Below, piece by piece: positions 10,229-24,690 of a DNA stretch of 61,323 nt (position 1 is the stretch's first letter; each line of letters begins with the position of its first letter). The stretch spans positions 1-61,323 of the forward strand of contig JAUCBJ010002117.1 in assembly GCA_032718475.1 (NCBI GenBank). The letters are read 5' to 3'. This DNA is from Nemertoderma westbladi. Lineage: Eukaryota > Xenacoelomorpha > Nemertodermatida > Nemertodermatidae. The position numbers and the translations under genes are program-made. A model generated the notes under the pieces. The model was not told the origin of the DNA. It made no database searches and saw only the letters and a list, made by a program, of their open reading frames with translations.

Positions 10229-13200
10229 AGGGACTCCTGTTACCATGGATTCCTGTTACCATGGATTCCTCCCTGCGGATCATTGACTGTTAGTATGTCC
10301 CTTCTCTTTTGTTTTCATGGATTCCTGTTACCATGGATTCCTGTTACATGGATTCCTGTTACCATGGATTCCTGTTACATGGATTCCTGTTACCGTGGAT
10401 TCCTGTTACATGGATTCCTGTTACCATGGATTCCTGTTACCATGGACTCCTGTTACCATGGATTCCTCCCAGTGGATCATTGACTGTTTGTGTGTCCCCT
10501 CACTCCTGTTACCATGGATTCCTGTTACCATGGATTCCTCCCAGCGGATCATTGGCTGTTAGTTTGTCCCCTCACTTCTGTTACCATGGATTTATGTTAC
10601 CATGGATTTCTGTTACCATGGATTCGACCCAGTGGATCATGGACTGTTAGTGTGCCCCCTCACTTCTGTTACCATGGATTCCTGTTACCATGGATTCCTC
10701 CCAGTGGATAATTGACTGTTAGTGTGTCCCCTCACTTCTGTTACCATGGATTCCTGTTACCATGGATTCCTCCCAGTGGATCATTGACTGTTAGTGTGTC
10801 CCCTCACTTCTGTTACCATGGGTTCCTGTTACCATGGATTCCTCCCAGTGGATAATTGACTGTTAGTGTGTCCCCTCACTTCTGTTACCATGGATTCCTG
10901 TTACCATGGATTCCTCCCAGCGGATCATCTACTGTTAGTGTGTCCCATCACTTCTGTTACCATGGATTCCTGTTACCATGGATTCCTGTTACCATGGATT
11001 TCTCCCAGCGGATCATCTACTGTTAGTGTGTCCCCTCACTTCTGTTACCATGGATTCCTCCCAGCGGATCATCTACTGTTAGTGTGTCCTCTCACTTCTG
11101 TTAACATGGATTCCTGTTACCATGGATTCCTCCCAGTGGATAATTGACTGTTAGTGTGTCCCCTCACTTCTGTTACCATGGATTTCTGTTACCATGGATT
11201 CCTGTTACCATGGATTCCACCCAGTGGATCATGGACTGTTAGTGTGCCCCCTCACTTCTGTTACCATGGATTCCTGTTACCATGGATTCCTCCCAGAGGA
11301 TAATTGACTGTTAGTGTGTCCCCTCACTTCTGTTACCATGGATTCCTGTTACCATGGATTTTGCCAGTGGATCATTGACTCTTAGTGTGTCCCCTCACTT
11401 CTGTTACCATGGATTCCTGTTACCATGGATTCCTCCCATCGGATCATCTACTGTTAGTGTGTCCCCTCACTTCTGTTACCATGGATTCCATTGACTGTTA
11501 GTTTGTACCCTCTCTTCTGTTACCATGGATTCCATTGACTGTTAGTTTGTACCCTCTCTTCTGTTACCATGGATTCCTGTTACCATGGATTCCTCCCAGA
11601 GGATAATTGTCTGTTAGTGTGTCCCCTCACTTCTGTTACCATGGATTCCTGTTACCATGGATTCCTCCCAGCGGATTATCGACTGTTAGTGTGTCCTCTC
11701 ACTTCTGTTAACATGGATTCCTGTTACCATGGATTCCTCCCAGTGGATAATTGACTGTTAGTGTGTCCCCTCACTTCTGTTACCATGGATTTCTGTTACC
11801 ATGGATTCCTGTTACCATGGATTCCACCCAGTGGATCATGGACTGTTAGTGTGCCCCCTCACTTCTGTTACCATGGATTCCTGTTACCATGGATTCCTCC
11901 CAGAGGATAATTGACTGTTAGTGTGTCCCCTCACTTCTGTTACCATGGATTCCTGTTACCATGGATTTTGCCAGTGGATCATTGACTCTTAGTGTGTCCC
12001 CTCACTTCTGTTACCATGGATTCCTGTTACCATGGATTCCTCCCAGCGGATCATCTACTGTTAGTGTGTCCCCTCACTTCTGTTACCATGGATTCCATTG
12101 ACTGTTAGTTTGTACCCTCTCTTCTGTTACCATGGATTCCATTGACTGTTAGTTTGTACCCTCTCTTCTGTTACCATGGATTCCTGTTACCATGGATTCC
12201 TCCCAGAGGATAATTGACTGTTAGTCTGTCCCCTCACTTCTGTTACCATGGATTCCTGTTACCATGGATTCCTCCCAGCGGATCATCTACTGTTAGTGTG
12301 TCCCCTCACTTCTGTTACCATGGATTCCATTGACTGTTAGTTTGTCCCCTCACTTCTGTTACCATGGATTCATGTTATCATGGATTCCTGTTACCATAGA
12401 TTCCTGTTACCATGGATTCCTCCCAGCGGATCATCTACTGTTAGTGTGTCCCATCACTTCTGTTACCATGGATTCCATTGACTGTTCGTGTGTCCCCTCA
12501 CTTCTGTTACCATGGATTCCTGTTACCATGGATTCCTCCCAGCGGATCATCTACTGTTAGTGTGCCCCCTCACTTCTGTTACCATGGATTCCTGTTACCA
12601 TGGATTCCTCCCAGCGGATGATCTACTGTTAGTGTGTCCTCTCACTTCTGTTACCATGGATTCCTGTTACTATGGATTCCTCCCAGCGGATCATCCACTG
12701 TTAGTGTGTCCCTTCACTTCTGTTACCATGGATTCCTGTTACCATGGATTCCTCCCAGCGGATCATCTACTGTTAGTGTGTCCCCTCACTTCTGTTACCA
12801 TGGATTCCTGTTACCATGGATTCCTCCCAGCGGATTATCTACTGTTAGTGTGTCCTCTCACTTCTGTTACCATGGATTCCTGTTACCATGGATTCCTCCC
12901 AGCGGATGATCTACTGTTAGTGTGTCCTCTCACTTCTGTTACCATGGATTCCTGTTACCATGGATTCCTGTTACCATGGATTCCTGTTACCATGGATTCC
13001 TCCCAGCGGATCATCTACTGTTAGTGTGTCCTCTCACTTCTGTTACCATGGATTCCTGTTACCATGGATTCCTCCCAGCGGATCATCTACTGTTAGTGTG
13101 TCCCCTCACTTCTGTTACCATGGATTCCTGTTACCATGGATTCCTCCCAGCGGATTATCTACTGTTAGTGTGTCCCCTCACTTCTGTTACCATGGATTCC

Positions 13201-16200
13201 TGTTACCATGGATTCCTCCCAGCGGATCATCTACTGTTAGTGTGTCCTCTCACTTCTGTTACCATGGTTTCCTGTTACCATGGATTCCTCCCAGCGGATC
13301 ATCTACTGTTAGTGTGTCCCCTCACTTCTGTTACCATGGATTCCTGTAGCCATGGATTCCTCCCAGCGGATTATCGACTGTTAGTGTGTCCTCTCACTTC
13401 TGTTACCATGGATTCCTGTTACCATGGATTCCTCCCAGCGGATGATCTACTGTTAGTGTGTCCCCTCACTTCTGTTACCATGGATTCCTCCCAGAGGATA
13501 ATTGACTGTTGGTGTGTCCCCTCACTTCTGTTACCATGGATTCCTGTTACCATGGATTTTGCCAGTGGATCATTGACTCTTAGTGTGTCCCCTCACTTCT
13601 GTTACCATGGATTCCTGTTACCATGGATTCCTCCCAGAGGATAATTGACTGTTAGTGTGTCCCCTCACTTCTGTTACCATGGATTCCTGTTACCATGGAT
13701 TCCTCCCAGCGGATCATCTACTGTTAGTGTGTCCCCTCACTTCTGTTACCATGGATTCCATTGACTGTTAGTTTGTACCCTCTCTTCTGTTACCATGGAT
13801 TCCATTGACTGTTAGTTTGTACCCTCTCTTCTGTTACCATGGATTCCTGTTACCATGGATTCCTCCCAGAGGATAATTGACTGTTAGTGTGTCCCCTCAC
13901 TTCTGTTACCATGGATTCCTGTTACCATGGATTTTGCCAGTGGATCATTGACTCTTAGTGTGTCCCCTCACTTCTGTTACCATGGATTCCTGTTACCAGG
14001 GATTCCTCCCAGTGGATAATTGACTGTTAGTGTGTCCCCTCACTTCTGTTACCATGGATTCCTGTTACCATGGATTCCTCCCAGCGGATCATCTACTGTT
14101 AGTGTGTCCCCTCACTTCTGTTACCATGGATTCCATTGACTGTTAGTGTGTCCCCTCACTTCTGTTACCATGGATTCCTGTTACCATGGATTCCTCCCAG
14201 CGGATCATCTACTGTTAGTGTGTCCCATCACTTCTGTTACCATGGATTCCATTGACTGTTAGTGTGTCCCCTCACTTCTGTTACCATGGATTCCTGTTAC
14301 CATGGATTCCTCCCAGCGGATCATCTACTGTTAGTGTGCCCCCTCACTTCTGTTACCATGGATTCCTGTTACCATGGATTCCTCCCAGCGGATGATCTAC
14401 TGTTAGTGTGTCCTCTCACTTCTGTTACCATGGATTCCTGTGACCATGGATTCCTCCCAGCGGATCATCCACTGTTAGTGTGTCCCTTCACTTCTGTTAC
14501 CATGGATTCCTGTTACCATGGATTCCTCCCAGCGGATCATCTACTGTTAGTGTGTCCCCTCACTTCTGTTACCATGGATTCCTGTTACCATGGATTCCTC
14601 CCAGCGGATTATCTACTGTTAGTGTGTCCTCTCACTTCTGTTACCATGGATTCCTGTTAACATGGATTCCTCCCAGCGGATGATCTACTGTTAGTGTGTC
14701 CTCTCACTTCTGTTACCATGGATTCCTGTTACCATGGATTCCTCCCAGCGGATTATCTACTGTTAGTGTGTCCCCTCACTTCTGTTACCATGGATTCCTG
14801 TTACCATGGATTCCTCCCAGCGGATCATCTACTGTTAGTGTGTCCTCTCACTTCTGTTACCATGGATTCCTGTTACCATGGATTCCTCCCAGCGGATCAT
14901 CTACTGTTAGTGTGTCCCCTCACTTCTGTTACCATGGATTCCTGTAGCCATGGATTCCTCCCAGCGGATTATCGACTGTTAGTGTGTCCTCTCACTTCTG
15001 TTACCATGGATTCCCGTTACCATGGATTCCTCCCAGCGGATTATCTACTGTTAGTGTGTCCCATCACCTCTGTTACCATGGATTCCTGTTGCCATGGATT
15101 CCTGTTACCATGGATTCCTCCCAGCGGATCATCTACTGTTAGTGTGTCCCCTCACTTCTGTTACCATGGATTCCTGTTACCATGGATTCCTCCCAGCGGA
15201 TCATCTACTGTTAGTGTGTCCCCTCACTTCTGTTACCATGGATTCCTGTTACCATGGATTCCTCCCAGCGGATCATCTACTGTTAGTGTGTCCTCTCACT
15301 TCTGTTACCATGGATTCCTGTTACCATGGATTCCTCCCAGCGGATCATCTACTGTTAGTGTGTCCCCTCACTTCTGTTACCATGGATTCCTGTAGCCATG
15401 GATTCCTCCCAGCGGATTATCGACTGTTAGTGTGTCCTCTCACTTCTGTTACCATGGATTCCCGTTACCATGGATTCCTCCCAGCGGATTATCTACTGTT
15501 AGTGTGTCCCCTCACTTCTGTTACCATGGATTCCTGTTACCATGGATTCCTGTTACCATGGATTCCTCCCAGCGGATCATCTACTGTTAGTGTGTCCTCT
15601 CACTTCTGTTACCATGGATTCCTGTTACCATGGATTCCTCCCAGCGGATCATCTACTGTTAGTGTGTCCCCTCACTTCTGTTACCATGGATTCCTGTAGC
15701 CATGGATTCCTCCCAGCGGATTATCGACTGTTAGTGTGTCCTCTCACTTCTGTTACCATGGATTCCTGTTACCATGGATTCCTCCCAGCGGATGATCTAC
15801 TGTTAGTGTGTCCCCTCACTTCTGTTACCATGGATTCCTCCCAGAGGATAATTGACTGTTAGTGTGTCCCCTCACTTATGTTACCATGGATTCCTGTTAC
15901 CATGGATTTTGCCAGTGGATCATTGACTCTTAGTGTGTCCCCTCACTTCTGTTACCATGGATTCCTGTTACCATGGATTCCTCCCAGAGGATAATTGACT
16001 GTTAGTGTGTCCCCTCACTTCTGTTACCATGGATTCCTGTTACCATGGATTCCTCCCAGCGGATCATCTACTGTTAGTGTGTCCCCTCACTTCTGTTACC
16101 ATGGATTCCATTGACTGTTAGTTTGTACCCTCTCTTCTGTTACCATGGATTCCATTGACTGTTAGTTTGTACCCTCTCTTCTGTTACCATGGATTCCTGT

Positions 16201-19200
16201 TACCATGGATTCCTCCCAGAGGATAATTGACTGTTAGTGTGTCCCCTCACTTCTGTTACCATGGATTCCTGTTACCATGGATTTTGCCAGTGGATCATTG
16301 ACTCTTAGTGTGTCCCCTCACTTCTGTTACCATGGATTCCTGTTACCAGGGATTCCTCCCAGTGGATAATTGACTGTTAGTGTGTCCCCTCACTTCTGTT
16401 ACCATGGATTCCTGTTACCATGGATTCCTCCCAGCGGATCATCTACTGTTAGTGTGTCCCCTCACTTCTGTTACCATGGATTCCATTGACTGTTAGTTTG
16501 TCCCCTCACTTCTGTTACCATGGATTCATGTTATCATGGATTCCTGTTACCATAGGTTCCTGTAGCCATGGATTCCTCCCAGCGGATCATCTACTGTTAG
16601 TGTGTCCCATCACTTCTGTTACCATGGATTCCATTGACTGTTAGTGTGTCCCCTCACTTCTGTTACCATGGATTCCTGTTACCATGGATTCCTCCCAGCG
16701 GATCATCTACTGTTAGTGTGCCCCCTCACTTCTGTTACCATTGATTCCTGTTACCATGGATTCCTCCCAGCGGATGATCTACTGTTAGTGTGTCCTCTCA
16801 CTTCTGTTACCATGGATTCCTGTTACCATGGATTCCTCCCAGCGGATCATCCACTGTTAGTGTGTCCCTTCACTTCTGTTACCATGGATTCCTGTTACCA
16901 TGGATTCCTCCCAGCGGATCATCTACTGTTAGTGTGTCCCCTCACTTCTGTTACCATGGATTCCTGTTACCATGGATTCCTCCCAGCGGATTATCTACTG
17001 TTAGTGTGTCCTCTCACTTCTGTTACCATGGATTCCTGTTACCATGGATTCCTCCCAGCGGATGATCTACTGTTAGTGTGTCCTCTCACTTCTGTTACCA
17101 TGGATTCCTGTTACCATGGATTCCTCCCAGCGGATTATCTACTGTTAGTGTGTCCCCTCACTTCTGTTACCATGGATTCCTGTTACCATGGATTCCTCCC
17201 AGCGGATCATCTACTGTTAGTGTGTCCTCTCACTTCTGTTACCATGGATTCCTGTTACCATGGATTCCTCCCAGCGGATCATCTACTGTTAGTGTGTCCC
17301 CTCACTTCTGTTACCATGGATTCCTGTAGCCATGGATTCCTCCCAGCGGATTATCGACTGTTAGTGTGTCCTCTCACTTCTGTTACCATGGATTCCCGTT
17401 ACCATGGATTCCTCCCAGCGGATTATCTACTGTTAGTGTGTCCCATCACCTCTGTTACCATGGATTCCTGTTGCCATGGATTCCTGTTACCATGGATTCC
17501 TCCCAGCGGATCATCTACTGTTAGTGTGTCCCCTCACTTCTGTTACCATGGATTCCTGTTACCATGGATTCCTCCCAGCGGATCATCCACTGTTAGTGTG
17601 TCCCCTCCCTTCTGTTACCATGGATTCCTGTTACCATGGATTCCTCCCAGCGGATCATCCACTGTTAGTGTGTCCCCTCCCTTCTGTTACCATGGATTCC
17701 TGTTACCATGGATTCCTCCCAGCGGATCATCTACTGTTAGTGTGTCCCCTCACTTCTGTTACCATGGATTCCATTGACTGTTAGTTTGTCCCCTCACTTC
17801 TGTTACCATGGATTCATGTTATCATGGATTCCTGTTACCATAGATTCCTGTAGCCATGGATTCCTCCCAGCGGATCATCTACTGTTAGTGTGTCCCATCA
17901 CTTCTGTTACCATGGATTCCATTGACTGTTAGTGTGTCCCCTCACTTCTGTTACCATGGATTCCTGTTACCATGGATTCCTCCCAGCGGATTATCTACTG
18001 TTAGTGTGTCCCATCACCTATGTTACCATGGATTCCTGTTACCATGGATTCCTCCCAGCGGATCATCTACTGTTAGTGTGTCCCCTCACTTCTGTTACCA
18101 TGGATTCCCGTTACCATGGATTCCTCCCAGCGGATTATCTACTGTTAGTGTGTCCCATCACCTCTGTTACCATGGATTCCTGTTACCATGGATTCCTGTT
18201 ACCATGGATTCCTCCCAGCTGATCATCTACTGTTAGTGTGTCCCCTCACTTCTGTTACCATGGATTCCTGTTACCATGGATTCCTCCCAGCGGATTATCT
18301 ACTGTTAGTGTGTCCCATCACCTCTGTTACCATGGATTCCTGTTACCATGGATTCCTGTTACCATGGATTCCTCCCAGCGGATCATCTACTGTTAGTGTG
18401 TCCCCTCACTTCTGTTACCATGGATTCCCGTTACCATGGATTCCTCCCAGCGGATTATCTACTGTTAGTGTGTCCCATCACCTCTGTTACCATGGATTCC
18501 TGTTACCATGGATTCCTGTTACCATGGATTCCTCCCAGCGGATCATCTACTGTTAGTGTGTCCCCTCACTTCTGTTACCATGGATTCCTGTTACCATGGA
18601 TTCCTCCCAGCGGATCATCTACTGTTAGTGTGTCCCCTCACTTCTGTTACCATGGATTCCATTGACTGTTAGTTTGTCCCCTCACTTCTGTTACCATGGA
18701 TTCCTGTTACCATGGATTCCTCCCAGCGGATCATCCACTGTTAGTGTGTCCCCTCCCTTCTGTTACCATGGATTCCTGTTACCATGGATTCCTCCCAGCG
18801 GATCATCTACTGTTAGTGTGTCCCCTCACTTCTGTTACCATGGATTCCATTGACTGTTAGTTTGTCCCCTCACTTCTGTTACCATGGATTCATGTTATCA
18901 TGGATTCCTGTTACCATAGATTCCTGTAGCCATGGATTCCTCCCAGCGGATCATCTACTGTTAGTGTGTCCCATCACTTCTGTTACCATGGATTCCATTG
19001 ACTGTTAGTGTGTCCCCTCACTTCTGTTACCATGGATTCCTGTTACCATGGATTCCTCCCAGCGGATCATCTACTGTTAGTGTGCCCCCTCACTTCTGTT
19101 ACCATGGATTCCTGTTACCATGGATTCCTCCCAGCGGATGATCTACTGTTAGTGTGTCCTCTCACTTCTGTTACCATGGATTCCTGTTACCATGGATTCC

Positions 19201-22200
19201 TCCCAGCGGATCATCCACTGTTAGTGTGTCCCTTCACTTCTGTTACCATGGATTCCTGTTACCATGGATTCCTCCCAGCGGATCATCTACTGTTAGTGTG
19301 TCCCCTCACTTCTGTTACCATGGATTCCTGTTACCATGGATTCCTCCCAGCGGATTATCTACTGTTAGTGTGTCCTCTCACTTCTGTTACCATGGATTCC
19401 TGTTACCATGGATTCCTCCCAGCGGATCATCTACTGTTAGTGTGTCCTCTCACTTCTGTTACCATGGATTCCTGTAGCCATGGATTCCTCCCAGCGGATT
19501 ATCGACTGTTAGTGTGTCCTCTCACTTCTGTTACCATGGATTCCCGTTACCATGGATTCCTCCCAGCGGATTATCTACTGTTAGTGTGTCCCATCACCTC
19601 TGTTACCATGGATTCCTGTTACCATGGATTCCTGTTACCATGGATTCCTCCCAGCGGATCATCTACTGTTAGTGTGTCCTCTCACTTCTGTTACCATGGA
19701 TTCCTGTTACCATGGATTCCTCCCAGCGGATCATCTACTGTTAGTGTGTCCTCTCACTTCTGTTACCATGGATTCCTGTTACCATGGATTCCTCCCAGCG
19801 GATGATCTACTGTTAGTGTGTCCCCTCACTTCTGTTACCATGGATTCCTGTTACCATGGATTCCTCCCAGAGGATAATTGACTGTTAGTGTGTCCCCTCA
19901 CTTCTGTTACCATGGATTCCTGTTACCATGGATTTTGCCAGTGGATCATTGACTCTTAGTGTGTCCCCTCACTTCTGTTACCATGGATTCCTGTTACCAG
20001 GGATTCCTCCCAGTGGATAATTGACTGTTAGTGTGTCCCCTCACTTCTGTTACCATGGATTCCTGTTACCATGGATTCCTCCCAGCGGATCATCTACTGT
20101 TAGTGTGTCCCCTCACTTCTGTTACCATGGATTCCATTGACTGTTAGTTTGTCCCCTCACTTCTGTTACCATGGATTCATGTTATCATGGATTCCTGTTA
20201 CCATAGATTCCTGTAGCCATGGATTCCTCCCAGCGGATCATCTACTGTTAGTGTGTCCCATCACTTCTGTTACCATGGATTCCATTGACTGTTAGTGTGT
20301 CCCCTCACTTCTGTTACCATGGATTCCTGTTACCATGGATTCCTCCCAGCGGATCATCTACTGTTAGTGTGCCCCCTCACTTCTGTTACCATGGATTCCT
20401 GTTACCATGGATTCCTCCCAGCGGATGATCTACTGTTAGTGTGTCCTCTCACTTCTGTTACCATGGATTCCTGTTACCATGGATTCCTCCCAGCGGATCA
20501 TCCACTGTTAGTGTGTCCCTTCACTTCTGTTACCATGGATTCCTGTTACCATGGATTCCTCCCAGCGGATCATCTACTGTTAGTGTGTCCCCTCACTTCT
20601 GTTACCATGGATTCCTGTTACCATGGATTCCTCCCAGCGGATCATCCACTGTTAGTGTGTCCCTTCACTTCTGTTACCATTGATTCCTGTTACCATGGAT
20701 TCCTCCCAGCGGATCATCTTCTGTTAGTGTGTCCCCTCACTTCTGTTACCATGGATTCCTGTTACCATGGATTCCTCCCAGCGGATTATCTACTGTTAGT
20801 GTGTTCTCTCACTTCTGTTACCATGGATTCCTGTTACCATGGATTCCTCCCAGCGGATGATCTACTGTTAGTGTGTCCTCTCACTTCTGTTACCATGGAT
20901 TCCTGTTACCATGGATTCCTCCCAGCGGATTATCTACTGTTAGTGTGTCCCCTCACTTCTGTTACCATGGATTCCTGTTACCATGGATTCCTCCCAGCGG
21001 ATCATCTACTGTTAGTGTGTCCTCTCACTTCTGTTACCATGGATTCCTGTTACCATGGATTCCTCCCAGCGGATCATCTACTGTTAGTGTGTCCCCTCAC
21101 TTCTCTTACCATGGATTCCTGTAGCCATGGATTCCTCCCAGCGGATTATCGACTGTTAGTGTGTCCTCTCACTTCTGTTACCATGGATTCCTGTTACCAT
21201 GGATTCCTCCCAGCGGATTATCTACTGTTAGTGTGTCCCATCACCTCTGTTACCATGGATTCCTCCCAGTGGATCATCTACTGTTAGTGTGTCCCCTCAC
21301 TTCTGTTACCATGGATTCCTGTTACCATGGATTCCTCCCAGCGGATCATCTACTGTTAGTGTGTCCTCTCACTTCTGTTACCATGGATTCCTGTTACCAT
21401 GGATTCCTCCCAGCGGATCATCTCCTGTTAGTGTGTCCCATCACTTCTGTTACCATGGATTCCTGTTACCATGGATTCCTCCCAGCGGATTATCGACTGT
21501 TAGTGTGTCCTCTCACTTCTGTTACCATGGATTCCTGTTACCATGGATTCCTCCCAGCTGATTATCTACTGTTAGTGTGTCCCATCACCTCTGTTACCAT
21601 GGATTCCTGTTACCATGGATTCCTGTTACCATGGATTCCTGTTACCATGGATTCCTCCCAGCGGATCATCTACTGTTAGTGTGTCCTCTCACTTCTGTTA
21701 CCATGGATTCCTGTTACCATGGATTCCTCCCAGCGGATGATCTACTGTTAGTGTGTCCCCTCACTTCTGTTACCATGGATTCCTGTTACCATGGATTCCT
21801 CCCAGCGGATGATCTACTGTTAGTGTGTCCTCTCACTTCTGTTACCATGGATTCCTGTTACCATGGATTCCTCCCAGCGGATCATCTACTGTTAGTGTGT
21901 CCTCTCACGTCTGTTACCATGGATTCCTGTTACCATGGATTCCTCCCAGCGGATTATCGACTGTTAGTGTGTCCTCTCACTTCTGTTACCATGGATTCCT
22001 GTTACCATGGATTCCTCCCTGCGGATCATCTACTGTTAGTGTGTCCCCTCACTTCTGTTACCATGGATTCCTCCCAGCGGATTATCTACTGTTAGTGTGT
22101 CCTCTCACTTCTGTTACCATGGATTCCTGTTACCTTGGATTCCTTCAAGCGGATGATCTACTGTTAGTGTGTCCCCTCACTTCTGTTACCATGGATTCCT

Positions 22201-22608
22201 GTTACCATGGATTCCTCCCAGCGGATGATCTACTGTTAGTGTGTCCTCTCACTTCTGTTACCATGGATTCCTGTTACCATGGATTCCTCCCAGCGGATCA
22301 TCTACTGTTAGTGTGTCCTCTCACTTCTGTTACCATGGATTCCTGTTACCATGGATTCCTCCCAGCGGATTATCGACTGTTAGTGTGTCCTCTCACTTCT
22401 GTTACCATGGATTCCTGTTACCATGGATTCCTCCCAGCGGATCATCTACTGTTAGTGTGTCCCCTCACTTCTGTTACCATTGATTCCTCCCAGCGGATTA
22501 TCTACTGTTAGTGTGTCCTCTCACTTCTGTTTCCATGGATTCCTGTTACCATGGATTTCTCCCAGCGGATCATCTACTGTTAGTGTGTCCCATCACTTCT
22601 GTTACCAT
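10229..22608. repeat. 12.4-kb 72-bp minisatellite with higher-order blocks
   Basis: The basic unit is 72 bp, built from TTACCATGGATTCCTG words, CCCAGCGGATCATCTACTG, and TTAGTGTGTCCCCTCACTTC. Shorter units that lack part of this (the form with GGATTCCATTGACTG) mark higher-order blocks; the pair of such units recurs near 11480, 12080, 13755 and 16105. A block near 14262 recurs near 16644 and 19008, about 2.37 kb apart, and again near 20295. Long ORFs here (for example 16644-17777) reflect a period divisible by three. The repeat lies wholly inside the host intron. Confidence 0.92.
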
Positions 22609-22735
22609 GGATTTTGGATTCTGAGATCTGCTGAAGACCTCCGAATTAAACGTGAAACGTGGTCTGGATTAAATATTACATCAAGGGTTTGGAAATCACC
22701 TAATCATTTTCAATCTTTCTATTTCCCGTGAACCG
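22609..22735 (+). pseudogene. LINE RT remnant at the array edge
   Basis: Right after the last 72-bp unit the + strand encodes WILRSAEDLRIKRETWSG, then LNITSRVWKSPNHFQ. This aligns by eye with SWIRKSGEDLRTRKGKAW and LNRLSMIWKSQKN of the LINE fragment at 1924-2798. Only this short piece is present. Confidence 0.6.
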
Positions 22736-24690
22736 ACTTGTAAATTTACGTACATTGTGACTTTACCATTAGTACTAGTAATTTTTATTTTCCACATGTT
22801 AATATCTTCCTTTTGATAATAAATGCGGTAATCTTACAAATAAAATGAAATAACCTCTGGGAAGAGGAAAAAGAGAACCGGGTGAGGGGGACTTTGGCCG
22901 TTATGAGACAAAGTGGCCCTCGGAATTGTAATTACGGCCAAAAGTGGTCGTAATTATATCAATCTTTCATAAAATTATAATAGTATATCTAGTCTATAAT
23001 ATAAAACGCAAGTCTATGTCGTAAAATACTTGGTGCTGCTTCCCCGCTATAGGAAACACTGCTTGCAAACACTCTCGGTTATCTCTATGTCCAACAGCAG
23101 CGGTGGTACCGTTTGGGCATATGAGATTAGCGAAACTTTACCCCGAGAACTCTATCCGTTACAAATAACAATAGGCCACTTGGTAAAGGGCGCAAAGCAG
23201 CGGGCCCAGAGTGAAGACTGGGATCAGTTTACTACAGGCACTCCCGAGCAAGATCTGGCGACCTGCGTCCCGGCTAGTTAGTAAGCTAGACAACGACACC
23301 AGAAGAGTAAGCCAGATAACATACGAGTAAAAGTGAAGAAAACGCAGCATTTTATAGACTTAGATTGACGCCACGCCCGTTAAACTCGACCAGTGCACAT
23401 TAATAATTAATATGTTTCCATTAACCAGTAAGTAATTTTTATTAATATTGATTCGCCCAGTTAATGAATTGTTATCACCGGGATGTGAAACATGTACAGT
23501 ACAATGAAAGGAAGAGCTAGAACACTAACAAACTAACCACAGGGAAGCAGTACCACAAACTAGCACTAATCACGTTTCTGCTTTCTGATTGCTTGCCACC
23601 AATCACGTTTCTGCTTGCTGGTACTGGGCCGACGGGTATGCAAATATAAACACATTTCAAGCTTTGTAAAACGGGCAGTAATGGATGCCTTGCAACAGCT
23701 TGTGCTATAAAAACTTAAAAAGTAATATATTTACACCGGCCGTGCGCCGGCACAATATACCAACAAGTAGATACGTGATTGGGGCAAGTTTATGGTGCTG
23801 CTTCGCAGTGGTTAGTTAGTTAAGCGTCAAACTTGCTTGACAATTATAGGCATAATAGAATATAAATTAAATATAAATATCTAGTCCACATCTACTTGCT
23901 TTATTTAATTTCCTGTTAGAAATCCGAAATATAATCGAATTGGCAACTGGGTATGTATATTAGGAGCAGGATATCCTTCCCACAGCTTCGCAATCATATC
24001 CGTTGTGTAACTCCTTGCTAATGGAATCATCGGACATGCCAAATATTAATTATTTTTTTACTGCCTTTTCATGCTAACATGGGGTAGCAGTCGTAGCAGA
24101 GCTAAGAAGGCGCGCATCACCGTGCCACTAATACCACACCACCCAGAATACTCTTGTTAAATTGTATTTAATGACGGATCTCCGTGAGATGCAGCTAACT
24201 GACTCGTGTCGGCTAGGGGTGTTTGTGTGCAGTGCATTAGCGGATCCATGGGTGGGTGGGGCCGACACCAGCCGGTGTCAATATAACCTCCATTTTAATA
24301 TATCTTCAGTAATTAGTATTATCTACTAATAAGGCAGATTCATGGAAGAAAGGAATGTAAAATATATCCTATTAAATCATTTGCGGGTGTCAAACGCAGA
24401 TTCATAATATTGCTTCTATTATGTTTATTTAATTAAATGTAGACAAAGTCAGTTTGTAGAATTTATATTTCTATAGGTGATGGATAATGGAAATATGTTG
24501 AAATAAAATTGATTAGTATGTGTGATCCGCGTTTAGATGCATACATTTAGATGAATTCGACCTTGTCAAACTAAGCTAACGAGACAACACATCTGTCCAT
24601 CCAAATAATATCTTTGATAGGAGATCAACGTCATCACCAATGCAATCCACATCTTTCTCTACACTCTACATTCTACTACTATCACTATTA
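22736..24690. other. Intronic stretch, no gene seen
   Basis: AT-rich sequence inside the large intron. A short open frame at 23030-23281 has no domain I recognise. Near 23803-23850 there is a tRNA-like word (GTGGTTAGTTAGTTAAGCG), which may be a decayed SINE, but no clear B box follows. Confidence 0.4.

Noticed and set aside
10139-22511. Many ORFs with MDSCYHGFLPADHLLLVCP-type repeats
   Set aside because: By-products of a 72-bp minisatellite inside an intron; overlapping frames are equally open.
23030-23281. Small protein gene
   Set aside because: 83 codons without a recognised domain, splice signals or homologous copy in the window.
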